A stretch of 64,000 bases of DNA, from the NCBI RefSeq assembly GCF_901709675.1, contig NC_051096.1:3623001-3687000 (forward strand), written 5' to 3'. Source of the stretch: Syngnathus acus. Lineage: Eukaryota > Chordata > Actinopteri > Syngnathiformes > Syngnathidae. Each line of letters begins with the position of its first letter. Position 1 is the first letter of the stretch. Shown here piece by piece: positions 21,961 through 34,198 of this stretch. Position numbers and translations under genes: made by a program. Below the pieces are notes generated by a model. It saw only the letters and a list, made by a program, of their open reading frames with translations, did not search any database and had not been told where the DNA came from.

Positions 21961-23779
21961 TAAGTTTCCTCCTAATTACATGTTTATTTAAACATAAACG
22001 TTTCAAATGTGTAAATGATTTCACCATGTGGCCGCGTAGTAAACAGGCGCACAAACTAAAAAGCACCGCGCGCTAATTGGATCACAGCGCGTTGCATAAA
22101 CTCGAATAAGACGTCGTAATTATAGCAACCCTAAGCTTTAAATTGGATACGACGGCGATTAATGACTGTTTACTTCTCTCCGCTCGTGGTTTCGACGCAC
22201 ACCGATACCGACTGACTGGACAGGTGGGTGTGACGCAACCGCCCCGCAGCAGATAGACAAACAGAAGTGAAGTGTTCTAAAATCCTCGTGTGCTTTATTA
22301 TCGTTATGTTTAATGTTTTTTGATCTGTGCTTGCAGCCAGAAATAATCCTGACCCTGAAGAAAAAAAAATAAAAAAATCAAGGGGACACTTTGAGGTGAT
22401 TTTAATGAAGCCTAATTAGCATATTGTTGCTGTTTTTGCACAAGGTGAGAGGCCGCCCTCCTTTAGATAAACACCAAAGGAATACTACAAGCAAGGCAAT
22501 TTTGCCTTTAATTAGACAACCCACAACACGAAAAACCAGACTTCTTTGTTTCTAGGTCTTCATTAATGCGCTTCGAAAAAGATGCATCCAGTTTGTAATG
22601 TTTATCTGCGGTCATCCTTAATTATTGATGCACAAGTCCCAAGTGCCAGTCACTCAAACATTGAAACTGATAACACCCCCTGTTGATGGCAACAACAGCG
22701 TCGCTCATTATCAGTCAAGTCTGTGCTTCTTGTTTTTCTTTTCTACCCCCTGGAGGGTGTATTGAAATTGAGGAGAGCGAAAGTAGAAGGAAACGAGGGG
22801 GCAGCTTGGCCTGTTCGTCGACATTCCCGCTTTGGTTCACAGTTGTCGCGGCGCTCCTGCGAGTTCATCGACAAACTGAAGCAGCCTCTCTCTTTCTGCA
22901 TTAATCCACCCATCCTTCCCACTTGTGGGGGTGCTGTCCCCCCCTCAGTGGCTGTCGTGTCCTCTTAATCACTGTATTCTATCCAAAGGCAAAGCACGCG
23001 CCACGCAGTGTGTATAGGGACCGTCTGGAATCCGAGGAATGTTTTTTTTTTTTTTTGGGGAACACAGTGAAACAAAGACCTACTTTGATTCCCAAGGTAA
23101 CATGTGTTATACTATAACAGGTCAGTTAGAGCAGGTTAGACTTTAATTCCCCGCCGAGGGTCGCAACGTAAGTCTGGGAATGGGAAATTGAGAGCATTCT
23201 GATGTTATTGCTAGGCAGGAATGAGAATATTTGTGCTGTGTCTGGCTGCCGCCGCTCAACATCAACACGCTCCGCCTGAGTGACTCCTTGGCAAAGAGTA
23301 AGAGGAGGCCCACGGCGGACATAGACCCCCTTTTTGTTTTACGCTCCGCAAAGCCAGAACAATCAGGATGCGTTTTGCCCCATCCTGGGTGTACTCTTCT
23401 TTCACTCTCGTTGTTCTGAGACATGGCAAAAAAGTAGTGCCACCTGCTTTCCAGTCATGCCAGAAAACATACGTACACAAGAGTCATTGGCAGGAGTAAA
23501 GCATTTTTTATTTAACGCTGGCATGACACAATGGAAAAAAACACAAGAGGAGTTAATTGTTTTTGTTAAAACTCCTGCGGTGCAAAAGCCTCATTAATGT
23601 CCTTAGTGATGTGAAGCGAGTTTTAAAAAGCTCCTCGAAACAAGGCAGAATTCGCACTGCACGCCACTGTTTTGAATCTCACACAATGTTCTCAGTCTTT
23701 ATGAATCATAACCTTTATTCACCTCATTTGCATGTCCTCTTCCTGTCAGGCTACCCTGCGCACCAGCCAAGAAGTGGAC

Positions 23780-26700
23780 ATGAGCTCCCTCTCCGCCGAC
23801 AGGAAGCCCCCGGTGGACTATGGCGTTCAAATCCGCTTCATCAAGGACCTCCACGACACGGGCGGCGCAACGCCGGAGAAATCCAGAGCGAGCAACTCCG
23901 CCTCGCCCCATCCCGCCAGCAAATACGGCGTGGCCGTGCGCGTTCAGGGGATCTCCGGGCAGCCGTACGTGGTGCTGAACGACGGCGCCAAGGGCGACTC
24001 GTACGGCGTTCAGCTTAACACGCCGGGCGCCGGCCCCGTGGCACCCTCGTCGCCTTACAAGAACGGTCCCAAAAGCAACGGCGTGGCCGAATTCGCAGCG
24101 CCTCACAGCGCCAGTGTGAGTCAGTCTCCCGAGGATGAGGATGGGGAAATCTATCGGAGCCCCTTAAGAAGACCTCCTGGGGACGGTCAGGCGGGGAGCC
24201 ACGGGGAGGAGGAAGCCAGAACCGCAGAACCTCAAGTCAAAGCGGCCGCGAGTGAAGCGCAGAAAGACCACAATGGGACCAGTCAGGAAGAGTACAACGA
24301 AGCAGGTTTGAAACCAGTCAAGGGTGCCGGACCCAGGGGGTTCAAACAAAACGGATTCGCAGGCTCCCCTTCGAAATACACCAACAAGCAGGTTTCGGAA
24401 CCGCTTACGGAGCCCCCGTTGACCGACGAGAAGCCCATCGACACAAACTCCCTCGCTCCGATCAATAAGCTCATCAGTAAATTCAACAATCGGACGCCGG
24501 GTGGATCCTCCCAAACCAGGGGCCGGAGCGGCGCCCGGCAGCAGCTCAAGTTTGAAGAACGCAAGCGCTCCAAAAGCCTGGACGCCCGAAAGGAAACCTC
24601 CCGGCCCTCGCCGCCCTCCCCGACCTTCAATCCCTACGCTCTATCTTCCAGCGCGTCCAGTCGTGCGAGCTTCACGTCACACTCAAAATATCCTCCCAAG
24701 GAGACATCTCCGGTCACGACCCAAAAACCTGTAAGGACCACTAAGATGGTAATGGTTTCACTTATCAGCGGATTTTCTCATACTTGTCGCTTCCGTCCTT
24801 TAGGAGATCCCACCGAGGACTCAAAAAGTCGCCGGCGGTGGGGTGAAGACTCCCACCAAGCAAGCTATTTACAACGGTCCCAAAGAAGGGTAACTACGGC
24901 ACCAGGATCCAACTCATGTAATCCACTCAAGAGTAATCCCCCCCCCTCCCCCATCTGTTTATCTCCCATCAGCACCAATGAGACCGAAGCATCCCTCGGA
25001 AGTAAGACCAACTTTATCTACGAGACTCCCGGGGCTTTCAAGGTATGGTCAATTTGTCGTTTTTATGGATTGAAATATTAACGCGAATCAACGGATCATA
25101 ATTAGCAAACAGCATACCGGGGGGGGGGGGGGCGGGGGGGCTTTGCATGTGGGTCAAAGTGTGTCTGGTGTAATGTTCTGCTAATGAAGCAAACAGATGG
25201 CTGCCAGCGTGTCCTCCTTTGTGACAAAATCAAGCAAGGCACTCCGATTCCCGCCGTTAGCTATTGTCGTCTTCAGAACGTGCCGGCTCTCCTGCATAAA
25301 TCTCCATCCAAACGCACCTCATGATTGTGTGCGTTATGGCCTCGTTGTGTTGTCGCCTGGTCGCTACGCAACCGTGCGCATGCCCGGTCATCGAGAGGCA
25401 TTAATATTTCAACAGGATTGGAACCCGGCACTTGCCTGGGGGGGGCTTTTCTATACCACAAGGGAGTCCTAAAGTAGCCCAATGTGGTCAGCCCCCACAT
25501 TGTTTTTGCATTTTTAATGTACTAATTACTAAAATGATGAAGTAGGCATTCGTGTTGCGTAAAGGTCCGATTATTAAAATGCATCTGAATTTTAATTGGC
25601 AATGATGAAAATGCTGTATGTGGTTTTTTTTTTTTTTTTTTGTTTTTTACTGCAGTGTTATGTTCGCCACAGTGGTTTGCAGTGTTGGGTTACACAACTT
25701 GTTTGCTTTTGTCTCCATTGTGTGACATCATACTTCCTTCTAACTGTAGGGCAATAGTATTATCTAGTCTGGACTTTTGCCATTTGACTTTTTTCATCGC
25801 TTTGACTCCGCCCCCGGGATCGTTACGGTAACAAGATCCATATCCTCCATTTTAATGAGACTGAACCGCCCCCGCGCAAAAAAACTTACCCATTTGAACC
25901 CGAGTGAGACGAGTGTGCTTTTGTTCTTTATCCTATTACGTCAATTGCAATTAAAAATGCATGTCTCGTAAAAAAAAAAAAGGGGGGGGGGCAGAATGAG
26001 GGGGGGCTGCCTGAGGAACCAGATACTTTTTGTTCTAATGTATCTGTGTGTTGTAAGGAGTGTGTGGGAGGATAAGCGCTCGTATAGATCTCTTTCTTCA
26101 GTCATGACAAACGGGGGGTCGGCTGTGGGCGAGCGACACTAACACTCGGCAACCGTGCGCGAGCGCGTGTGTGTGTGTGTGTGTGTGTTTTTGTCTTAAC
26201 AAATTCTCAGCACGTCGCCGGTCCGACCGGTTCTCCGCAAGACGCTCAAAGAAACTAGGCCACAGAAGAGTAGCGAGGCAGATGATACAGAGCGAATAAT
26301 ATTAATGCAAGGTTTGACTCCAGACTTTCAACTTTTGTGTGTTTGTGCAGAAGGATGGAATCCAGAAGAAATTCAACATGGTGGAGCTGGAGGAGCAACT
26401 GGCTCACTGCAAGAAGCAACTGCAGCGAGCCCAAGAAGAGTAAGGATGGTTCTTGTCGAGAACATAAAAAGACCCCAACAAGCATTCAACTAAAATGGCC
26501 GCCGGTAGGTTGGCCGAGGAGCGCATCGGTCGAGAGATGGCCGAGTCTCGCCTACGTCTACAAGAAGATCAGCTGGCCGAGCTTCAGGACGCGCTCAGGA
26601 GGGAAACGGCGACCCATCCCGACTCGCTTAGAACGGTACGAACGCAACCCTCTTACGCAATTCGGAATAAAAAATACCATGGAAATGTTTTTGGCATCAG

Positions 26701-29700
26701 GACGTGGCGGGCCTGCAAGCGGAGCTGGCTGAGGCGTCGGCGCGGCGCCGCCATCAGGACGAGACGCTGCGGCAGCGTGAGCGCGAGCTGACGGCCCTGA
26801 AGGGGGCGCTCAAGGAGGAGGTGGAGTGTCACGACCGCGAGATGGAGATGCTCCGGGAGCAGTACGGACGAGACATGGACAACCTCCGTAAGACCATGGA
26901 ACAGCTCACGCAGGTGCGCCGGCGTCATTTCGCTACTTTTGAGTCGGACCTTAAAGTCAGTCGAGCTCAGCTTGACGCGAGTTAAAAGAGAATACAGCCA
27001 GTTGTGATCGCCGCAAAAAAACATTTCAAAATTCTCCTGACAGCAGATTTTGGGGTTCGCCTTACGTGCGCTATTTCGAGAATATTTGAGGCCGAGTTTG
27101 AAGGCTTCATCGGAGGAGACGCGTTGCGCGGGGAGGGAAAAAAGCAGCAGGAAGACTTTGAGAGCAGACACTTTTGACAGTGGTGCGTCTCGTTCTTATC
27201 ATGGAGCGTTGTTGCGTGCAGTGGAGGAAGCTGACGACTGCCTGTGGAAGAAACATCAAACTTGGGCTGTGATTTGAAATCCAAACTATTGATAGGTGAT
27301 GAAGCAGCGCGTGGCTCATTAGCCAAGGTGATGAGTCTAACTCAACTAGGGAAACTTAGTTTTGGTCTGTTTATTTCACCCCATTATATTTTTTTGTACT
27401 ATTTCTATTTTATTTATTCTTTTTTTTTCATTTTTATATTATTTATAAGGTTTTATCTTTTTCATTTTTATATTATTTATAAGATTTTTTTATTCTAGTG
27501 TTTTTATATTTTGTCAACAGATTTTTATGAAATTTATTTTTGTTACCAAATGTTTATTTTTTTTTTTATACTGTACAATTTTTTTATTTTAATTCTATTT
27601 TTTCTTATTTTTTTGTGTTTCCCCCTTTCAATTTACATTGCATTCTATTTGGTCCATTTCTTTTTTAACCTTCACTATTTTAGTGGATACTTTGAAAGTT
27701 GTTTTTGCAGCAAGCTACTTATTCCCAATGGCTATTTAATGTCTTTTGTCAGTCGCAAGAGCAGATCGAGGAGGAGCGCGAGCGCGTCAACTCAACCCTG
27801 GTGAGCCTGGAGGAGGAACTGGACAGCTGCAGGGATCGAGGAGAGGACTGGAAGTCGCAACTGGACGCCACCTCGCAGGAGCTGCAACAAACGCAACAAA
27901 AGTGCGAATTTTTCTCTGTAGTCAGTATTTTAACAGCCGTAAACAAATTTTCATCCAATAAACTGTACTTTACCATCATATATTCCATTCCAAATTCCGT
28001 GTTATCTTTTGCAGCGGGCCTTTTTGTACATTTTGCTGTTTACTTCTTTTGCACTCGGTTGTCATAACACATTCCAGCCTTGGCCCCGCATCAAGCAACT
28101 TCTCTGTTTGATGTTTTCTTTTTTTTTTTTTTTTGTCCATTTTTCATATCCCACAGTTCAAAGCAGCAGCAGTCGAGATGTTCTATCTTTTTTTCTTTTT
28201 ATTATTTTTTTTCTTTAGCTCTCTTCTATTTTTAACACCTGCGTTTTTCATCCGACAGGACGGGGATGCACTCCGGCAGTCACATGTGAGCAGAGAGCGT
28301 TTGGCTTTTGCGTAGACGTAGTTTCGAATCAAGATTTAGACATTTTTGTTTTTGGGTGATGTGTGTTGAGCCCTCCCTTGAGTTACTAACTGCAATCACA
28401 AATTTTTCTATAAAATCAATTTTAAGCAACTTCACCCAGTTTGCAACCTTAATCTCCCCTTTAAATGTGTTTTTCTTTTGGCTTTGCAGTGTGAGTGTTG
28501 CGTTTGGTTCTTTTAACCGTGAGCATCCTCTCCAACCATCTTGTTGGTTCTCCCGCAGGCTTCTGAAGTGTCAATTGGAGAAGGAACATTTTGAGAGCGA
28601 GCTGAAGGACGTTCAAGACTCGCTACCCGCCGTGCAAAAGCAGCATTCGCCCTCGTCAGCTGAGGTAACACAATCCATTTGTTCCGATATCTTGTAATAA
28701 ACTCTCAAGGAAATTCACAGCCAATTATTCAAGCCAGTCTTGTTCGCCCGCCCATTAATCCTCAAGGAGCTTGAGCGTTGCCATGACGACCTGCGCCAAG
28801 CTCGCCTGGCGGCCGACGAGCAGCGGGACGCCCTCCGCGACAAGAGCGACACTCTGGAAGCCCTCAAGAGAGAGAGCAGCCAGCGCGAGGCCCAGCTCCT
28901 GGAGCAGATCGCCGACATCAAGGCGCAGAATGCCGAGCTGGAGAAGAGCCTCCAAAAAGCCAAACAGGTAAATGCAGACGGGAGGGTCATTCTATAAATT
29001 CTTATTATTAGTGTCTCTGGGTGGTAACGAATTATTTAAAATCATCACTAGGCCTATTTTACTCATTTGCTAACCAAAACAGCAGCACTTGTTGACATCT
29101 ATATTATTTTCCCTCATATTATTGAACTTACCCAAGACACGGTTTATTGACCAAGACGCTCGTTTGTGTTTTGTCCGCAGGCCTCTTCGTCTTCTTCATC
29201 GGTGGATGACAGCACCAATGCGGAGCTCCAGGAAGCAAACACTCGCCTACGAGAGAGGATCGCCCGCATGGTACTCGCTGCAGCACTGCGATCACAACAG
29301 CAGCAACTCAAACACTGCAGCGCTGCGCCCACAACACACACACTACGTTATGTAAATAGCCATACTGTACGATATCAAAACAAAACAGCCACCCACACTA
29401 TTTACAATCCTGACTGAAGCATGGGAAAATAATCCCCCTCTTGGATGCAAAATAATCTTATGAAAATGATAGGTAGCATAAACAGATTAAGGAGACAGAA
29501 AGCTAATAACAATTTAGTTTGATTTTTGATTCGGGGCAAAAACAGTAGAATCAACGCTCCTCTCCGCAGAGGCTGCAGTCCAGCACGGCCCGCAACCCCG
29601 AGGCTGAGGAGGACCAGAACCGCTCCCTCAAGACCCAGCTGGAGGAAGCTAAGCGAGGGACGTCGCGGCTAGCTAAGGAGAAGGACGAGCTGAGCCGCCG

Positions 29701-31509
29701 CTTGGAGGAGAGGGACTTGGAGCGTGAGGCCCTACGGCGGAGCAAGGGCGACCTGGAGGAGCAGAAGAGGCTCCTGGACCGAGCGCTGGAGAAGATGAAC
29801 AAAGAGGTTTGGTGTTAATCTCGTTTCCTTCCGGTTCGCCTCAGAGTTGACGCAAACTTCCCGCCGTACAGATGGAGGTGATGATGGGCGACTCGCGGCA
29901 ATCGGTGGCTGCTTTGCAGACTCAGCTGGACGAGCACCGGGAGCGCTCCCGGAAGGACTTGCTGGAGGCCCAACGCAGCAACAAGGACAGGATGGCCGAG
30001 CTGCAGAGGGCGCAGAGCAACCTCAAGACTCAGCAGGAGGAGGTCAGGACTTCATATTACTTCATCTATACATACTAACAAAATCTGCTTCTTCAGGTGT
30101 CCCGGTTGAAGAAGGAGCTCCTGGGCTGCAGCGAGGAACGAGACAGCGCTCAGCTGGAGCGAGACCTCCTCAGCAACCGCCTCAAGCACTTGGAGAGCGA
30201 GCTGGAGTCACAGAAGGGAACTCAGACGGACCGCAACCGCGAGATCAGGGGGCTGGAGGTGAGCCGCTCGCCACTAATCTCAGAAAATCAACGCCTCAGG
30301 CCGCTAATGTGACCACCGACGTGGATCATGTTGCCAGGATAAGATCAAGACCCTGGAGATCGAGTTGGACGAGGAGCGCAGCAGCGTGGAGCTGTTGAAC
30401 GATCGCATCACACGCAGTCGAGACCAGGTCGAATAAAACCCCGTTACTCGGCGGCATTATTTGCAAAGTTCCGTTTTTGACTTGGTCGGACTCCTCAGGT
30501 GGACCAGCTCCGCTCCGAGCTGATGCAGGAGCGCTCGGCCCGACACGACCTGGAGATGGACAAGAGTGCCATCGAGAGGCAGGTGTGTGAGGAAATTGTA
30601 AATGACGCCAGATTCGAGATGCTTTCTTAACGTCGTCCGTGTGTCTGGTCGGGTGCAGGTGAAGGAGCTCAAGTCCCGCGTGGCCGACATGGAGGGACAA
30701 ACTCGACCCTCGGCCGGCATCGCCGTGCTGGAAAGCAAAATTCAGGAGCTGGAGGAGAGGTTGCGCAGTGAAGAACGGTAAAAAAAATAATAATATGCAC
30801 AGTTTTGAGCTCCCTTAATATATATTTTTTTGCATTCAGCGAGAAGAGCAGCATTCAGGGTTCTCAGAGACGAACGGAGAGGAAACTGAAGGAGGTCAAC
30901 GCTACGCTGGACCAGGAGAGGATCCAGCACGTAGAACAAAAAGATCAGGTGAACACATTCACAGACAAATACTCAGACTTGGCAAAAAAAAAAAGATTGA
31001 TGTTCCTGCATCAGAGTCTTCTGTGTTTTATGCATCTATTAATCTGTTATACTGCCCTCTGGTGGCCAATGCGCATACTGGGTGTTGGCATTCCCCTGAG
31101 AACCCTTTTTGCCCTCTGACCTTTTGGTTTGCCCGCAGCTGACCCTGCGCGTGAAAGCTCTCAAGCGGCAGGTAGACGAGAGCGAAGGAGAGGTGGAGCG
31201 TCTGGAGGGAGTACGCAGGAAGGTCCTGAGGGATCTGGAGGAGCAGCAGGAGCTCCAGGAGGCGCTGCAGGCCAAAGTCACAGCCCTGGAATCGGAATTA
31301 AAGTAAATACAAGCATGACAATCATTTTCTCTGCGATTGATGTTTTTTTTAAAAATATTTTCCCCCCCCCCCAAACAATTAGACGGAAAGTACAGAGCTC
31401 CCACCGCAGCGCTTTGACTACACTGAGCTCAGAGGACGACGACACTTTCTTCGACGTGAACGTCGCCGCCATCTTGAACGAAAGCCACCACCAAGGCTCC
31501 AACTGTTAA
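23780..31509 (+). CDS. cgn: Cingulin
   Basis: Nineteen coding exons join in frame: 23780-24730, 24804-24889, 24973-25042, 26351-26439, 26509-26635, 26701-26913, 27753-27901, 28559-28664, 28767-28967, 29181-29270, 29570-29806, 29872-30042, 30097-30258, 30338-30427, 30499-30582, 30659-30777, 30840-30948, 31139-31302 and 31383-31509. The product is about 1114 aa. The head has the conserved N-terminus [13 protein letters not shown] and the ZO-1-interaction motif [19 protein letters not shown] (residues 49-67), then Ser/Pro-rich sequence with RKRSKSLD. The rest is a long heptad coiled coil ([49 protein letters not shown]) and a short acidic globular tail ending SNC. Cingulin is a cytoplasmic plaque protein of epithelial tight junctions that links ZO-1 to actomyosin and microtubules. 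The joins around 25.0-26.4 kb and 27.9-28.6 kb are the least certain. AATAAA is at 31906-31911. Confidence 0.94.
27370..27690. repeat. AT-rich low-complexity intron segment
   Basis: T-rich sequence with repeated TTTTTATATTATTTATAAG words lies inside a cgn intron. It shows no feature beyond base composition. Confidence 0.7.
31050..31068 (-). promoter_or_regulatory. CTCF-like motif in a cgn intron
   Basis: On the minus strand the sequence TGGCCACCAGAGGGCAGTA fits all 19 positions of the CTCF consensus. It lies in a late cgn intron. Confidence 0.55.
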
Positions 31510-31911
31510 AAGAAAAAGTCTCAGCCTCAGTGCTTTATTTTACAACTTTTTCTTGTAAAATCCTCTTAATTTATTGAATATTTCCTCTTGAAAAAAATTC
31601 CATTTTTGTTTTCCCCAAATTTATGTTTTCCTGGAAAAAAAAATGGCTGCAGTTTGAATGTGACTTTTAAATCATCTGAGCCTACATTGGACACCGACTG
31701 TATTTGCTGTGTATATTCTTCAAGACAATCACACACATCGACACTGTGACTCTAATTTCATTTTTATAACCCAAATACGAAATGTAACTTTTCACTGGAA
31801 GGCCCTCAAAGTAGTTGTTGTTGTTTGTATCCTTGTATTGCACTTGCTTGAACCGTGTGGAAAATTTGCTGTAATTTTAGCAGATCGTTAAAGTAGATTT
31901 TGACTAATAAA

Positions 31912-34198
31912 ACGAGTGTCATCACATTTTCTGATTTGTTTGTTTGGGTGTTCTACTCGCAGCTATCTAATCCTTAATTTGCATTGCGGTAATTACTCTA
32001 GACATCAAGCTGATCCAGCTCCACACTGATCTTGACTTCAAACTCTCTCCTGGACTAAGAAAAATGCATTTTTGAGGCAGTGGAAATGTATTTCACCAAC
32101 ATTTCATCATCTGACTGGAGTCATGTGAACTTGAATATCCGACAGCGCCTTTATCTTTTTCTGGAGTGGCCACACTTGCAAACATGAGCGCTTCCTGTCT
32201 ACGTCAAGGTAAGCGAGTTCGGCACTTGTGAGGTAAATAAAGCAGGAGGTAGTCTTATCCTATTTGCAGGTCGTGATACAGAATTAAGTCGGCTAGCTAT
32301 GCTGCAGGTGGCCGGCGTTTTGTACTACGGCGAAATGTCATGAATAGTTTGGGAGGGGGGGAAAGGAAAACGCTTTAAGAGGTTGCATGGCATCGTTTTG
32401 GAAGAAGTTGAGGCAGGCATCTGAGGCCCGGATGCTGTGTTGGACGAAAAGGCAAGGAAAATCTTTGACGAGTGGATCCGACGTCAGCCCCTCTCAGGTC
32501 AGAAAACTACTTTGAACGATTTGATTTGTTTTGAAAGTTGTATCAAAAATTGCCAGTCAGCATGATACATGATAATAGTGCGTAATACATGACTTTTGCA
32601 GCTCAAGGCTGATTTTTTAAAAATTTTGTGGGATTTATTAAACTTTTTTTTTAGTTTTAGTTAGTTATAGTTGTTTTAATTTAGTTTTATACTTTTTCAA
32701 TTTAGTTCAGTGTGGATTATACACCGTGTAAAAATGTGACATGCACGTAACAGCGACTTTGTGCTCTCTATGTTACAATAGCGCCCTCCTGTGGTTTGCC
32801 TGAAGAATTGCTGAATTTCATGTTCACGATTGTTCTATTTTTGTAGTATTTTTATTTAGCTCAAGTATGTGTCAGTACCTCACAATAAGGTATTGATACT
32901 TTTTAGGAATAGTTTCTGTTTTAATTGAATCTTTTAGTTAGTTTTTTAAATTTAGTTAATCTAAAAATGTGACATGCACTTAACAGCGATTTTGCGCTAT
33001 ACGTGTAGCAATAGCGCCCTCCTGTGGTTTTCGTGAAAAATCACCGAATTAAATGTTCACTGTGCATGTTACTGTTGCTCTATTTTTGTATTTTATTTAA
33101 ATCTAGTACAGTATTTTTCCAAGTACAGTTCATATGTGTACTTTTGAATTCAATATTTAAAAAAATATTTAGATCCAATTTTCAATTTTTAAAACTATTC
33201 CTAAAATGTAACAGCGTTATTTCGAGTCACTGTCACATCATATTAACTGTGCTTACATATAGAGAAATGGTCAAAATGTTTTTCCACATAAAAGTAGAGT
33301 AACAAAATGTAAAAATCTGATCTAAAATGCAAAACACACCTGAACTGTACTTTATTAATATAAATATAAATACTAATATAAATTACTGTATTTTATTTAA
33401 ATAAAAATACTACAAAAATAGAGCAAATACTAGAAAAATAGAGCAACAGCAACATTATGCACAGTGAACATTTAATTCACGCAATATTCATGCAAACCAC
33501 AGGAGGGCGCTCTTGTTACACATATAGCACAAAATCGCTGTTAAGTGCATGTCACATTTTTAGATTAACTAGATTTAAAAAACTAACCAACATAGTACAC
33601 GTATGAACTCTACTTAGCAAAGTTAAAGTACACACATGAATTGTACTTGGAAATAATACTGTTCTAGATTTAAATAAAAATAAAAAATACAACAACCGTA
33701 ACTTTAAACGCAGGGAATATTTAATTCTGATTTTTTTTTACTCAAACCACAGGAGGGCGCTATTGCTACACGTATAGCCAAAATCCCTCTTACGGGCATG
33801 TGACATTTTTGGATCCTGTAGCCAAACATGTCACATATACGTTACAGTAAATTTACGTTCTATTGTGTACCACTGATACTTTTTAGGACTACGCCACGAC
33901 CTGCAGTTTGAAACCACACCTTTGACAAATTTGCATATATTTTACCGTCTTCCGTGACCTAACAATCACTTTCCATGGAATTGACAGCCGACTTTAATAG
34001 GAAAAGGTCATAACCGCAAACAAACAGGACTGGGGTTAAGTTTGGTTGTCAGGGCAACGTGACGCAAGGTTTGCGGAAGAGGAACGCCTGCAAGGTTCGA
34101 CTTGTGAACTTGCACTCGCGCCACGCTCACGTCAGTGTGCTGAGTTTTGCACACTCATGCACACTTTGTGCGTCGGTACTTCTTTTTTTCCACGCCGC
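31912..34198. other. Intergenic region between cgn and tuft1
   Basis: No coding exon is seen. Most of 32.7-33.8 kb is a large imperfect inverted repeat built from four related units. The last 200 bases probably include the tuft1 promoter and leader. Confidence 0.5.
32725..33820. repeat. Four-copy inverted repeat cluster
   Basis: Two units in one orientation (about 32730-32865 and 32952-33150) and two in the other (about 33390-33590 and 33620-33820) share GCGCCCTCCTGTGGTTT and AAAAATGTGACATGCAC. They also share a T-rich GCTCTATTTTTGTA segment. The second and fourth units are closest and would pair as hairpin arms, including flanking words such as CCAAGTACA..TCAT.TGTGTACTT. The family is unknown to me. 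Confidence 0.75.

Noticed and set aside
23699-24106. Long minus-strand open frame opposite cgn exon 2
   Set aside because: It is a shadow of the GC-rich cingulin coding exon. Only the plus strand gives the cingulin motifs.
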